Shown: positions 42,541 through 50,550 of the stretch, piece by piece | Layout of the letters: every line of letters starts with the position of its first letter | Numbering within the stretch: position 1 is the stretch's first letter | Source: Ruminococcus sp. FMBCY1 | Lineage (GTDB): Bacteria; Bacillota; Clostridia; Oscillospirales; Acutalibacteraceae | Reading direction: 5' to 3' | DNA length: 64,000 nt | Assembly (NCBI RefSeq): GCF_023921805.1 | Contig: NZ_CP074197.1 | Coordinates: 2,046,001 to 2,110,000 of the forward strand | Notes under the pieces: generated by a model | Seen by the model: only the letters and a program-made list of their open reading frames with translations | The model's database searches: none | What the model was told of the DNA's origin: nothing | Program-made: the position numbers and the translations under genes

Positions 42541-43221
42541 ATGAAAAAATATATTTTGTTAATTATATCATTGATTAATATTGCTGTAACAGGTGTTTTT
42601 ATTGCTTTTAATCCAAATGAAGAGTTGCCCTCACATTATAATGTTAATGGGATTGCAGATGCCTATTCATCAAAATGGATGCTTTTATTTATTCCGAGTA
42701 TTCTTGTATTGTTTTCAATTATATATGCGATTTACGCAAAGGTTAAAGAAAATGATGAAAACTATAAGTCGTACCGAAAATATGCCGTAAGATGTATAGT
42801 ATCAATTTTTGCTTTTTTGTTTTTATTTTTTTGGATGCTGATTGCACTGATATTGCAAAATAAAGTAAATATAGATAATCTGTTTTTACCGTTAATTTGT
42901 ATTTTTATGGGCTGTATGTTTGTTTATTTATTCAATTTAATGCCTAAAATAAAGCAAAATTCTTTGCTTGGCATACGAACAAACGCCACATTGAGCAGTA
43001 AATCCGTTTGGAAAAAAGTACATCGCTTTGCAGCTTATTTTGGAGTGATGTGTGGAATTGCAGTAATAATATTAGGCATAATTTCATTATTCATAATAAA
43101 TATAAGTAATGTATTGTTCTTTATATCAATTATTATAGTATTGGTAAGCGCAATAGTTCCTGCAATATACGGAGAAATAATATATTCAAAGGAAAGAACA
43201 TCAAATAATTACATAGAATAA
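42541..43221 (+). CDS. SdpI-like immunity / signal membrane protein
   Basis: This 226-residue membrane protein has about six helices. The N-terminal part contains PSHYNVNGIADAYSSKW (DUF1648-like), and the C-terminal part contains NSLLGIRTNATLSSKSVWKKVH, a conserved SdpI block. In Bacillus, SdpI protects against the SdpC toxin and holds SdpR at the membrane. No sdpABC toxin genes are nearby, so this may be a defensive orphan. Confidence 0.87.
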   Translation: MKKYILLIISLINIAVTGVFIAFNPNEELPSHYNVNGIADAYSSKWMLLFIPSILVLFSIIYAIYAKVKENDENYKSYRKYAVRCIVSIFAFLFLFFWMLIALILQNKVNIDNLFLPLICIFMGCMFVYLFNLMPKIKQNSLLGIRTNATLSSKSVWKKVHRFAAYFGVMCGIAVIILGIISLFIINISNVLFFISIIIVLVSAIVPAIYGEIIYSKERTSNNYIE

Positions 43222-43230
43222 ACATTATAA

Positions 43231-43271
43231 AATCCCGATAAGGCAAAAAATTCACCTTATCGGGATTTTTA
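43231..43271. terminator. Bidirectional terminator between sdpI-like gene and sigF
   Basis: AATCCCGATAAGG pairs perfectly with CCTTATCGGGATT. T-runs are present on both strands. Confidence 0.9.
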
Positions 43272-43294
43272 CAATTTACAAGACAGTTGCAGAG

Positions 43295-43978
43295 CTAAAC
43301 GCTCATTTTTTCTCGTATGAGGGCAAGAATTTTGCGTTCTCTGCGGCTGATCTGCACCTGCGTCATTGCAAGGCAGTCGGCGGTTTGTGATTGGGTTTTA
43401 TTCTGAAAATAGCGCAGATGTATAATCTTTCTGTCACGCTCATCAAGTTCGGCAATTGCATCATTAAGGCTCAACCGTTCGGTGATTTCTTCTTGCGAAT
43501 CGCTTACGGGTATGTCTATTCGGGAATTTCCCTCATCATCATAATCGGCATTAAGGGATAGGGGAGAAGAGCCGGCAGAAAGCGCCTCGCAAATCTTATC
43601 TTCACTTACATTCAAAGCCTGCGAAAGCTCGGTAACGCTCATTTCTCTGCCGTTGTTTTTTTCGTACTCGGTATTAAGTCTGCAAATTTTCATTGAAAGT
43701 TCCTTAAGAGTGCGACTAACCCGTACAGAACCTCCGTCACGAAATATACGCTTGATTTCTCCCAATATAACCGGTACGGCATAGGTAGAGAATTTTAGTC
43801 CACGGCTTTCGTCAAAACGCTCTACGGCTTTTGCAAGTCCCAAACAACCTGCCGAAAACAGTTCTTCGTATTCCACTCCTTTGCCTGTAAAATGCTTACA
43901 GCAGGAATGGACAAGTCCCATATGCTTTTGTGCGAGAGAGTTTTTATCCCCGATAATATCACCACGGCTTTCCGACAT
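43295..43978 (-). CDS. sigF: RNA polymerase sigma-F factor for early forespore genes
   Basis: This 227-residue sigma factor is released in the forespore to start compartment-specific transcription. Region 2 is GVEYEELFSAGCLGLAKAVERFDESRGLKFSTYAVPVILGEIKR; only the family pattern is cited here. Region 3 and a region 4 helix-turn-helix (NKTQSQTADCLAMTQVQISR) follow. It is last in the spoIIA operon, 5 bp after spoIIAB. Confidence 0.95.
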   Translation of the reverse strand: MSESRGDIIGDKNSLAQKHMGLVHSCCKHFTGKGVEYEELFSAGCLGLAKAVERFDESRGLKFSTYAVPVILGEIKRIFRDGGSVRVSRTLKELSMKICRLNTEYEKNNGREMSVTELSQALNVSEDKICEALSAGSSPLSLNADYDDEGNSRIDIPVSDSQEEITERLSLNDAIAELDERDRKIIHLRYFQNKTQSQTADCLAMTQVQISRRERKILALIREKMSV

Positions 43979-43983
43979 ACCGT

Positions 43984-44436
43984 TTAACGACCTCTTGAAA
44001 GGAATCTGCCCGATGAAATGACTTTTTCAAGCGTAACGGCAGTGCCTTTTCCGACAGTGGATTTGACTTTTACTTTGTCGCAAAAGCTCTGCATAACCGC
44101 AAAGCCAAGACCTGCTCTGTCTTCTTCGGGAGCGGTGGTAAAGAGCGGTTCCATTGCCTTTTCAATGTCTGCAATGCCGCAGCCTTTGTCACGAATTTTT
44201 ATTACTACTTTGTTGTTTTCGTAAATTTTTCCGTTTATGTAGACAGTTCCGCTTTCTCTGCGGTAGCCATGCACAATGCAATTTGTTACAGCCTCGGAAA
44301 CTGCGGTTTTTATGTCTGAAAGTTCGGCAACGGTTGGATCAAGACCGATGACGAATGCAGAAACCGCACTTCGGGCAAAAGCCTCGTTACTGCTTTTTGA
44401 CGGAAAGCTAAGGCTCATTTCGTTTATTAAATTCAT
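43984..44436 (-). CDS. spoIIAB: Anti-sigma-F factor and kinase
   Basis: This 150-residue GHKL-fold kinase binds and inhibits sigma-F and phosphorylates SpoIIAA. The N box is AVTNCIVHGY, followed by IKIRDKGCGIADIEKAMEPL and the G box DRAGLGFAVM. Its start overlaps the spoIIAA stop by 4 bp. Confidence 0.95.
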   Translation of the reverse strand: MNLINEMSLSFPSKSSNEAFARSAVSAFVIGLDPTVAELSDIKTAVSEAVTNCIVHGYRRESGTVYINGKIYENNKVVIKIRDKGCGIADIEKAMEPLFTTAPEEDRAGLGFAVMQSFCDKVKVKSTVGKGTAVTLEKVISSGRFLSRGR

Positions 44437-44735
44437 CTCAGCACCCCCAATCCCTCAAGCCCGGAAAGAGCAAACAGCCTGTACATATTTTCGGGTATGT
44501 TAATTACCCTGACAGAACCTCCGAGTAATTTCATCTGGCGGTATCTTCCGAGTACAAGACCGATTCCTGAGCTGTCCATAAACGATACCCCGGAAAAGTC
44601 AAGGTTTAACAGCTTTGGCTTAATTGATTCACAGATTCCGTCAAGCTTTGTGCGTATTCTTGCGGCAGAGTCATGGTCAAGTTCACCCTCAATGAACGCT
44701 GTCAGCACATTGTTTTCAAATTTTGTTTTGAGCAT
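44433..44735 (-). CDS. spoIIAA: Anti-sigma-F factor antagonist
   Basis: This 100-residue STAS protein frees sigma-F by binding SpoIIAB when unphosphorylated. The phosphorylatable serine lies in VSFMDSSGIGLVLGRY. ATG 44735 has AAAGGATG at good spacing; the ATG 9 bp upstream overlaps it. It is the first gene of spoIIA. Confidence 0.94.
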   Translation of the reverse strand: MLKTKFENNVLTAFIEGELDHDSAARIRTKLDGICESIKPKLLNLDFSGVSFMDSSGIGLVLGRYRQMKLLGGSVRVINIPENMYRLFALSGLEGLGVLR

Positions 44736-44772
44736 TTTAAACATCCTTTTTACTGAAAATTCAGCTCGCTAT

Positions 44773-44791
44773 TTTGCCTTATAAAGGCAAA
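44773..44791 (-). promoter_or_regulatory. Palindrome upstream of spoIIA
   Basis: TTTGCCTT-ATA-AAGGCAAA is a perfect 8-bp inverted repeat in the spoIIA leader/promoter region. No clear sigma-H promoter could be fixed by eye. Confidence 0.4.
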
Positions 44792-44792
44792 T

Positions 44793-44830
44793 AAAAACTC
44801 CATAACTATATAATAATAGATATGGAGTGA
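44793..44830 (-). terminator. Terminator of the HAD phosphatase gene
   Basis: On the minus strand ACTCCATA pairs with TATGGAGT and is followed by TTTTTATTT, separating this gene from spoIIA. Confidence 0.8.
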
Positions 44831-44860
44831 AAATTTTGTTTTATTATGTTGCAGATAAAA

Positions 44861-45574
44861 TTATTTGTTAAGTGTGGTCAGATAATTATAAAAATCCTCA
44901 AAACTTCCGTTTTTGTATGATGAATAATCCTTATCATTACGGTTTATAATGCAGTCGGTAATTAAAAATGTGTCAAAACCGAGTTCGGCGGAGCACAAAT
45001 CTTCGTCAACATCATTGCCGACCATAAGGCTTTCTTTTGGAGAAATGCTGCATTTTTCGCATAAATCTTTAAAATACAGAAGATTGGGTTTACAGCTTGA
45101 CGAGTTGTCATAAACGGTAATATATTCAAAATCTTCGGGATTAAGTCCTGCCCATTCAAGTCTTTTATATGTAGCCGGCTTAGGAAAAATCGGGTTTGTT
45201 GCGGCAATTACTTTGTATCCGTTTTCTTTTGCAAAATCAACACATTTTTTTGCATAAGGATTAACGAAGGTTGCGGTCTTTGCGGCGACAAATTCATTAT
45301 TATAATAATCGGTAAACATATCTTCGTATTTAATAAGGTCAACACCACTTACTTTTGCGGCGGCTTTCCAAAACACATCTCTGTTAAGTGCGGAACCGTC
45401 GTTTTTAGCCATGGCGCCAAGCCCTGCCATTATAGAATCGGTAAGCGCTTTCGGCTCGATTTTAAGTACAGGTATCATTTTTTCGCAGAGTGAACCAAAA
45501 TAATATTTAACAAATTCGTGAACATCCATAGGTAAAAGTGTGCCGTCAACATCAAATAAAATATTTTTGTACAT
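44861..45574 (-). CDS. HAD-superfamily hydrolase
   Basis: This 237-residue phosphatase-like protein has motif I NILFDVDGTLLP, motif II ATNPIF (Thr), a motif III lysine in SSCKPNLLYF, and motif IV MVGNDVDEDLCS. A helical cap lies between about residues 15 and 110. Substrate is unknown. ATG 45574 is seven bases after GGAGGT; two earlier in-frame starts are too near. It is divergent from a 2-hydroxyacid dehydrogenase gene. Confidence 0.88.
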   Translation of the reverse strand: MYKNILFDVDGTLLPMDVHEFVKYYFGSLCEKMIPVLKIEPKALTDSIMAGLGAMAKNDGSALNRDVFWKAAAKVSGVDLIKYEDMFTDYYNNEFVAAKTATFVNPYAKKCVDFAKENGYKVIAATNPIFPKPATYKRLEWAGLNPEDFEYITVYDNSSSCKPNLLYFKDLCEKCSISPKESLMVGNDVDEDLCSAELGFDTFLITDCIINRNDKDYSSYKNGSFEDFYNYLTTLNK

Positions 45575-45592
45575 AGTCATACCTCCACAATA

Positions 45593-45643
45593 ATTATACA
45601 TTTTTTGTCAAATGATTGCAAGATTAAAAAAATTGTGTATAAT
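45593..45643. promoter_or_regulatory. Divergent promoters sharing one -35 hexamer
   Basis: The self-complementary TTGCAA (45616-45621) can act as -35 in both directions. To the right it is 16 bp from TATAAT (45638-45643); to the left it is 17 bp from a minus-strand TATAAT (45598-45593). The two flanking genes could not be fully transcribed at once. Confidence 0.6.
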
Positions 45644-45682
45644 AAAATTAGATTTTTAACTTATAAAAACGGAGGTAACAGT

Positions 45683-46630
45683 ATGAAAATTGTACTGACG
45701 GACGCACAAACTGTTGTGGATAATCTTGTACCTGCCGACCGACTTTCACAGTTCGGCGAAGTGGTGCAGTACGGACTTCTCACATATGATGAGGTCGCAG
45801 AAAAGATTGCGGACGCAGATATGGTTATCTGCAACAAAACCCGACTTGACGAGGGTTCATTAAAACTTGCAAAGAATTTAAAATATATCGGACTTTTTGC
45901 CACAGGATACAATAACATTGATATAGAATATTGCAGAAAGCACGGTATTACAGTCTGCAATGCGGGTTCGTATTCCACAAATGCCGTTGCACAGCATACT
46001 TTTGCATTAATTTTGGAGCATTACAGCAAGGTACGTGAATATGCAAAATTTGTTGCCGACGGTCAATGGAAAAGGAGCAAGACTTTTTCGCCGTTTGTAT
46101 ATCCGCTAAACGAGCTTGCAGGAAAAACAATAGGTATTGTAGGATTTGGAAGTATCGGAAGTGCGGTTGCAAAAATTGCGCAGGCATTTGAAATGAAAGT
46201 CCTTACGTATAATCGTTCCGAAAAACAGGCTGACGGAGTGGAGTTTGTAAGTTTTGACGAGTTGCTTGAAAGGAGCGACATTGTAACGGTTCATTGCCCG
46301 CTTAACAGCGATTCGGATAAAATGTTTGGCAAAGAGCAGTTTGCAAAAATGAAAAACAATGCATTGTTTGTGAATACCGCAAGGGGTGGAGTAATGGCAG
46401 AGAACGACCTTTACGATGCGTTGCAGAATGATATTATCGGCGGAGCGGCAGTAGATACCTTGGTTGTTGAGCCTATGGAGGAGGACTGTATTTTAATGCA
46501 GGCAAAGAATTGCATTATAACTCCTCACATCGCATGGGCGCCCGTTGAGACAAGGGAAAGATTGATGAATATTGTTGCAGACAATATCGGTTCATTTATA
46601 AACGGCACTCCTAAGAATGTTGTAAGTTGA
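45683..46630 (+). CDS. D-2-hydroxyacid dehydrogenase (glycerate dehydrogenase-like)
   Basis: This 315-residue NAD-dependent enzyme interconverts a 2-oxoacid and its D-hydroxyacid. The Rossmann motif GIVGFGSIGSAVAKIA is followed by the catalytic Arg in NTARGGVMAE, Glu in VVEPMEED and His in TPHIAWAP. ATG 45683 follows GGAGGT. It overlaps no neighbour and is 7 bp before an HD-domain gene, so the two are probably co-transcribed. Hydroxypyruvate/glycerate is a likely but unproven substrate. Confidence 0.9.
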   Translation: MKIVLTDAQTVVDNLVPADRLSQFGEVVQYGLLTYDEVAEKIADADMVICNKTRLDEGSLKLAKNLKYIGLFATGYNNIDIEYCRKHGITVCNAGSYSTNAVAQHTFALILEHYSKVREYAKFVADGQWKRSKTFSPFVYPLNELAGKTIGIVGFGSIGSAVAKIAQAFEMKVLTYNRSEKQADGVEFVSFDELLERSDIVTVHCPLNSDSDKMFGKEQFAKMKNNALFVNTARGGVMAENDLYDALQNDIIGGAAVDTLVVEPMEEDCILMQAKNCIITPHIAWAPVETRERLMNIVADNIGSFINGTPKNVVS

Positions 46631-46637
46631 GGTAATT

Positions 46638-47246
46638 ATGGACGAAAGGCTTAAAAAGCAATTTGACTTTATAAAGGAAATTGACAAGGAAAAATTCATA
46701 CAGCGTCAGACATTGCTTACAGGCGGAGAGCGCAAGGAAAACGATGCCGAGCACGCATGGCATATGGCGCTTATGACCGTGCTTTTGAGTGAGTATGCCA
46801 ACGAAAAAATAGATGTTTTAAAAACGGTTACAATGCTTTTACTGCACGATATTGTGGAGATTGACGCAGGAGATACCTATTGTTATGACGAAGAGGGCAA
46901 GAAAACTCAACACGAAAGGGAACAGAAAGCGGCAGACAGAATTTTCGGACTTTTGCCCGACGACCAGTGCGAAAAGCTTAAAAATCTTTGGATTGAATTT
47001 GAAAATGCCGAAACAGCCGAGGCAAAATTTGCCCATACTATGGACAATGTTCAGCCCGTAATGCTGAATGACGCAACAGACGGTAAGATGTGGGCAGAGA
47101 GAAAAATAAAATTAAGCCAGGTGCTTGGCAGGCAAAAGAACACCCCAAAAGGTTCTGAAATTTTGGCGGAATATTCTTACAACAATTTTATAAAGCCGAA
47201 TGTCGAAAAAGGCAGATTAATTGACGATACACAAAAAGATAGCTGA
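46638..47246 (+). CDS. HD-domain phosphohydrolase (YfbR/HDDC2-like)
   Basis: This 202-residue protein has metal ligands in ENDAEHAWHMALM, LLLHDIVEIDAGDT and a later Asp in HTMDNVQPVML. These match the HD family that includes 5'-deoxynucleotidases. It is likely to act on nucleoside monophosphates, but substrate is inferred. It starts 7 bp after the dehydrogenase stop (GAGGTAATT ribosome site). Confidence 0.87.
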   Translation: MDERLKKQFDFIKEIDKEKFIQRQTLLTGGERKENDAEHAWHMALMTVLLSEYANEKIDVLKTVTMLLLHDIVEIDAGDTYCYDEEGKKTQHEREQKAADRIFGLLPDDQCEKLKNLWIEFENAETAEAKFAHTMDNVQPVMLNDATDGKMWAERKIKLSQVLGRQKNTPKGSEILAEYSYNNFIKPNVEKGRLIDDTQKDS

Positions 47247-47275
47247 AAACCCCGTTCTTATCAGCGCTTTTATAA

Positions 47276-47304
47276 TTGAATTTTGTCGCTTGTTGTGATA
47301 TAAT
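47276..47304 (+). promoter_or_regulatory. Predicted promoter of the YoaK-like gene
   Basis: TTGAAT (47276-47281) and TATAAT (47299-47304), 17-bp spacer. Confidence 0.5.
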
Positions 47305-47337
47305 TATGAGCGAAAAACTAATAAAAGGGCGATAATC

Positions 47338-48051
47338 GTGGAGAAAAATGTTAAAAAAGAAGCGTGGCTACACTTTTGTGTAAGCTCAATCGGCGGATTT
47401 ATGGGTGCGTACGCAATCATAAATCATTGCGACCTGCTTGCCTCATCGCAAACATCAAATATGATACATATTGTACATAATTTGTTTGAGCCGGAACATT
47501 CTTTATTAATTTATATGGTGCTTGCCGCTTTGGTGTATGCTTGCGGTAATGTGACATATGTGTTGCTCCACAAATTTATAAAACTTGATACAAAAATAAT
47601 AAGTCTTGGTTTGACATCGGTTACTTTTATACTTGTAAGCGTGCTTAATTTTGTAGAAAATGCGTACCTTGCAATGCTGCCGCTGTTTTTTGCCGCTCCT
47701 ATTCAATGGAACGCTTACGCAGGCGATGCGGGATATGGCAGTTCAACAATTTTTTCGACTAATAATATAAGACAAACGGTAACATCGCTTACATCTTATC
47801 TTATTGACGGCGACATAAAGATGAAACGCAAAGCGCAGTTTTTCGGAATGACATTGCTTTTCTTCCATATAGGCGTTGCTCTTGCAAGCGTGGCTGAAAT
47901 TTTTTGGGCAAGGGAGAGCATATGGTTAGGATTTTTACCGCTTGCAGTGTCAGTTGTGTGCTGTATGTGGTACAAAGAGGTAAAGGTATTTTCTTTCGGC
48001 AAAAAGTCGGAAGCCTTAGAATCCATTGTTGAGGAACAAGTTAATATTTAA
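47338..48051 (+). CDS. YoaK / DUF1275 family membrane protein
   Basis: This 237-residue protein has about six hydrophobic segments. The N-terminal SSIGGFMGAYAIINHCDLLASSQTSNMIHI corresponds to the conserved GGFxDA...TGN region of DUF1275; here quoted only in outline. FSTNNIRQTVTSLTSYL is also typical. It may be a transporter, but function is unknown. The start is GTG 47338 after AAAGGGCGA. Confidence 0.82.
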   Translation: MEKNVKKEAWLHFCVSSIGGFMGAYAIINHCDLLASSQTSNMIHIVHNLFEPEHSLLIYMVLAALVYACGNVTYVLLHKFIKLDTKIISLGLTSVTFILVSVLNFVENAYLAMLPLFFAAPIQWNAYAGDAGYGSSTIFSTNNIRQTVTSLTSYLIDGDIKMKRKAQFFGMTLLFFHIGVALASVAEIFWARESIWLGFLPLAVSVVCCMWYKEVKVFSFGKKSEALESIVEEQVNI

Positions 48052-48069
48052 TTATAATAATCTATAAAA

Positions 48070-48101
48070 AAGCCTTGCAGGATTTTGCCTGCAAGGCTTT
48101 T
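48070..48101 (+). terminator. Terminator after the YoaK-like gene
   Basis: AAGCCTTGCAGG pairs perfectly with CCTGCAAGGCTT and is followed by TT. It faces the convergent dockerin pseudogene and may serve both. Confidence 0.88.
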
Positions 48102-48118
48102 GTTGTGTGCAGATAAGC

Positions 48119-48685
48119 TTATGAATTTGCAATGAGTTGTTGTATATCTGTTACATCAAGCACATCTATTATGCCGTTCTGATTGTAGTCGGCAAGCATT
48201 TTTTGCTCATCGGAAAAATCTTTAGATTGAGAAATATACATTTGTAATTCCGTTACATCATTAACTGATATTTTTCCGTCTGAATTTAGATCGCCTAATA
48301 AACTGTCTAAAGTGATTTCTTTTCCAATATTATAATTAGTATCGTTGCCATTTATGAATCGGCTTATTTGAATTGCATCAGCAACATCAATAAGTTCATC
48401 ATTATTTACATCTGCAATTCTTTTATCAATGTAATTACCGGTAGCGAGATATTGCATTAATAGTTCGACATCTTCCATGGTGATGTAACCGTCATAATTA
48501 ATATCTCCTATTATTGATTTTGCATAATTCATATTTACAATCATATATTTTTTATCAGACGATACATTGTTATCTGATGATATTACAATGTAATATCAAC
48601 CGTTTGGCAAAGTAAATGAACAGTCGGCAGTTTCTATATTTTCTTTTGATAATACCAATTCGTCAGTATGTGATTTGCTCGGCGG
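48119..48685 (-). pseudogene. Broken dockerin-containing protein (C-terminal remnant)
   Basis: The intact 3' part (48119-48544) encodes four calcium-loop repeats, such as GDINYDGYITMEDVELLMQY and GDLNSDGKISVNDVTELQMY. These form two type I dockerin-like modules that would bind a cohesin. In the same frame upstream a TGA (48596-48598) interrupts FTLPNG-stop-YYIVISSDN, where TGG would restore a Trp. The frame continues to 48685 with no signal peptide or catalytic domain. The remaining ATG at 48544 has no good ribosome site. This is probably the decayed tail of a secreted enzyme. Confidence 0.8.
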
Positions 48686-48764
48686 CTACAGAGAATTATC
48701 GGCAAAACAACAAAACATAGCTTTGGGAGTGATTTTAGGCTTGCTCAATTCCGAAAAAAATTAA

Positions 48765-48800
48765 GGTCATATCTGCTGTATTTGCAGATATGACCTGTTT
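48765..48800. terminator. Bidirectional terminator downstream of mgtE
   Basis: GGTCATATCTGC pairs perfectly with GCAGATATGACC. T-runs occur on both strands. Confidence 0.9.
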
Positions 48801-48801
48801 T

Positions 48802-50172
48802 TTAAATATGAAGAATTGTTGTTGCAATTCCAAAGTAAATTAAAAGTGATAAGGCGTCGCAAATTGTGGTGATGAGCGGAGATGCCATTACGGCAGGGTC
48901 AACACCGATTTTGTGTGCGACCATAGGCAAGAACGAACCTATGAGTTTTGCCATTATAATAGTTCCGATAAGTGTAAGCGAAACTACAAGTCCGATAAAA
49001 AGGGCGTTTTCTTTGCCGTTTAAATCGAATATCATCAATTTTATAAAATTTGCGGCGGCAAGAGTGACACCGCAAAGGATAGATACTCTAAACTCTTTCC
49101 ACAATACCTTGACTGCATTGCAGAATTTGATTTCACCAAGCGACAGAGCACGGATAACCGATACCGAAGCCTGCGAACCGGCGTTACCGCCTGTACCTGT
49201 AATCATCGGAATAAATGACGAAAGCACGATTACGCTCGCAAGCGCAGATTCAAAATGAGATATGATAGCACTTGTAAATGTGGCTGAAAGCATAAGTACA
49301 AGCAGCCACGGAATACGCTTTTTGTAAATTCCGAAAACACTTGTTTTCATATAAGGCTTATCGGAAGGCATTACGGCAGCCATTTTTTCAATATCCTCGG
49401 TTGCCTCTTCCTGCAATACATCAATAGCATCGTCGATTGTTACAATGCCGACAAGTCTGTTTTCGGTATCTACAACGGGGAGCGCAAGAAAATTATAGTT
49501 AGAAAACATCTGCGCTACTTTCTCCTGGTCGTCAAGAGTGTTTACACAAATTACATTTTCTTCCATTATCTCCGAAACAATAACATCATCGTCAGATAAA
49601 AGCAGATCCTTTACGCTTGTAATACCGATAAGTTTTGAGTTGTCATCCGTAACATAACAAATGTAGATAGTTTCTTTATCTACACCTGTTCGTCTGATTC
49701 TTTTTATAGATTGCTCGGCTGTCATTTCGGGACGAAGTACAATGTACTCGGTTGTCATAATTGAGCCTGCACTGTCCTCGGGATATTTGAGCAGTTCGTT
49801 AACAGTTTTTCTTGTATCCTTGTCTGCTTGCTTTAAAATTCGCTTAACAACATTTGCGGGCATTTCCTCAACAAGGTCAACCACATCGTCAATAAAAAGC
49901 TCGTCAACAACTTCTTTAAGCTCTGTATCGCTGAATCCGTGAATCAAGAGCTTTTGAGTTTCGTCATCCATTTCCACAAATGTTTCGGCGGCAAGCTCTT
50001 TCGGCAAAATTCTGAAAAGCAGAGGAGTTTTTTCGTCCTGCAGCTCTTCAAATATAGTAGCAATATCGTATGGCTTAAGGGTGACAAGAATATCTCTTAG
50101 AGTGTTAAACTTTTTTTCTTCAAGCAGCACTCTGATAGTTTCGGTTATACCAACCTTAACTGTTTCCATCAT
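48802..50172 (-). CDS. mgtE: Magnesium transporter MgtE
   Basis: This 456-residue inner-membrane Mg2+ channel has an N-terminal helical domain (about 1-130), two CBS domains (about 135-255) sensing Mg2+, and about five membrane helices from about 285. PMITGTGGNAGSQASVSVIRAL near the pore is diagnostic. AAGGAGGAAAG precedes the ATG. Transcription probably starts near 50371, giving a ~200-nt leader with a small ORF and a terminator. Confidence 0.96.
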   Translation of the reverse strand: MMETVKVGITETIRVLLEEKKFNTLRDILVTLKPYDIATIFEELQDEKTPLLFRILPKELAAETFVEMDDETQKLLIHGFSDTELKEVVDELFIDDVVDLVEEMPANVVKRILKQADKDTRKTVNELLKYPEDSAGSIMTTEYIVLRPEMTAEQSIKRIRRTGVDKETIYICYVTDDNSKLIGITSVKDLLLSDDDVIVSEIMEENVICVNTLDDQEKVAQMFSNYNFLALPVVDTENRLVGIVTIDDAIDVLQEEATEDIEKMAAVMPSDKPYMKTSVFGIYKKRIPWLLVLMLSATFTSAIISHFESALASVIVLSSFIPMITGTGGNAGSQASVSVIRALSLGEIKFCNAVKVLWKEFRVSILCGVTLAAANFIKLMIFDLNGKENALFIGLVVSLTLIGTIIMAKLIGSFLPMVAHKIGVDPAVMASPLITTICDALSLLIYFGIATTILHI

Positions 50173-50221
50173 CTTTCCTCCTTCAGCTGTTTAGGGAGTA
50201 AAGACGAGCACCATATTCAGT

Positions 50222-50317
50222 TTATATATTGAGCGACAAAAAATGAACGCAATAGCGGTCATTTCGTTTGTTGCAACTTCGCCCAGGTACTGCGCCTTTA
50301 TTACCGTCTGCGTCCAT
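50222..50317 (-). CDS. Leader ORF of mgtE, 31 codons
   Basis: In the mgtE leader an ORF starts at ATG 50317 with GGGGTG eight bases upstream and ends at TAA 50224-50222. The peptide begins MDADGNKGAVPGR, is acidic at its start, and ends HFLSLNI. The terminator hairpin lies inside its second half. Position, ribosome site and overlap suggest a regulatory leader peptide. Expression is not shown. Confidence 0.6.
   Translation of the reverse strand: MDADGNKGAVPGRSCNKRNDRYCVHFLSLNI
50238..50263 (-). terminator. Attenuator terminator in the mgtE leader
   Basis: On the minus strand AATGACCGC pairs with GCGTTCATT (one mismatch) around TATT and runs into TTTTTT. A competing 7-bp pairing joins GGACGCA at the leader ORF start (50315-50309) to TGCGTTC (50251-50245), the 3' arm. 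Confidence 0.7.
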
Positions 50318-50377
50318 TAATTTTTCACCCCAAATTCTTAAGATAATATTATCGGGATATAAATCCCATACATATTT

Positions 50378-50406
50378 ATTTTAGTTTATTTTGTATTTAT
50401 TGTCAA
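50378..50406 (-). promoter_or_regulatory. mgtE promoter
   Basis: On the minus strand TTGACA (50406-50401) and TAAAAT (50383-50378) with a 17-bp spacer. Confidence 0.75.
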
Positions 50407-50461
50407 TGAATTTTTGAATAAATATTATAGCTTTTTTGTTATTGACGATAGACCTTAAATG

Positions 50462-50490
50462 TTGACATTTGATGTGCGAAATAGTATAAT
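50462..50490 (+). promoter_or_regulatory. Promoter of the zinc-ribbon membrane protein gene
   Basis: TTGACA (50462-50467) and TATAAT (50485-50490), 17-bp spacer. Confidence 0.8.
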
Positions 50491-50550
50491 TTATGTGATA
50501 AATATGTGAAAGTACAAATGTTTGTCTAAATTTTGAAAGGAGGATAACAA

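Noticed and set aside
44736-44860. Sigma-H promoter and Spo0A box for spoIIA
   Set aside because: A GAAT-type -10 exists, but spacing to any AGGA-like -35 is wrong; I could not fix a convincing site.
48596-48598. TGA in the dockerin frame as selenocysteine or recoded Trp
   Set aside because: There is no SECIS-like hairpin right after it, and TGA is used as a normal stop elsewhere in the window.
48640-48763. Plus-strand frame ending GLLNSEKN that looks like the tail of a regulator
   Set aside because: No start or domain is visible, and it overlaps the dockerin pseudogene frame. It may be a gene fragment, but I cannot support it.
50222-50371. M-box or Mn2+ (yybP-ykoY) riboswitch upstream of mgtE
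   Set aside because: The conserved cores of these riboswitches are not present; the leader ORF and terminator explain the sequence better.
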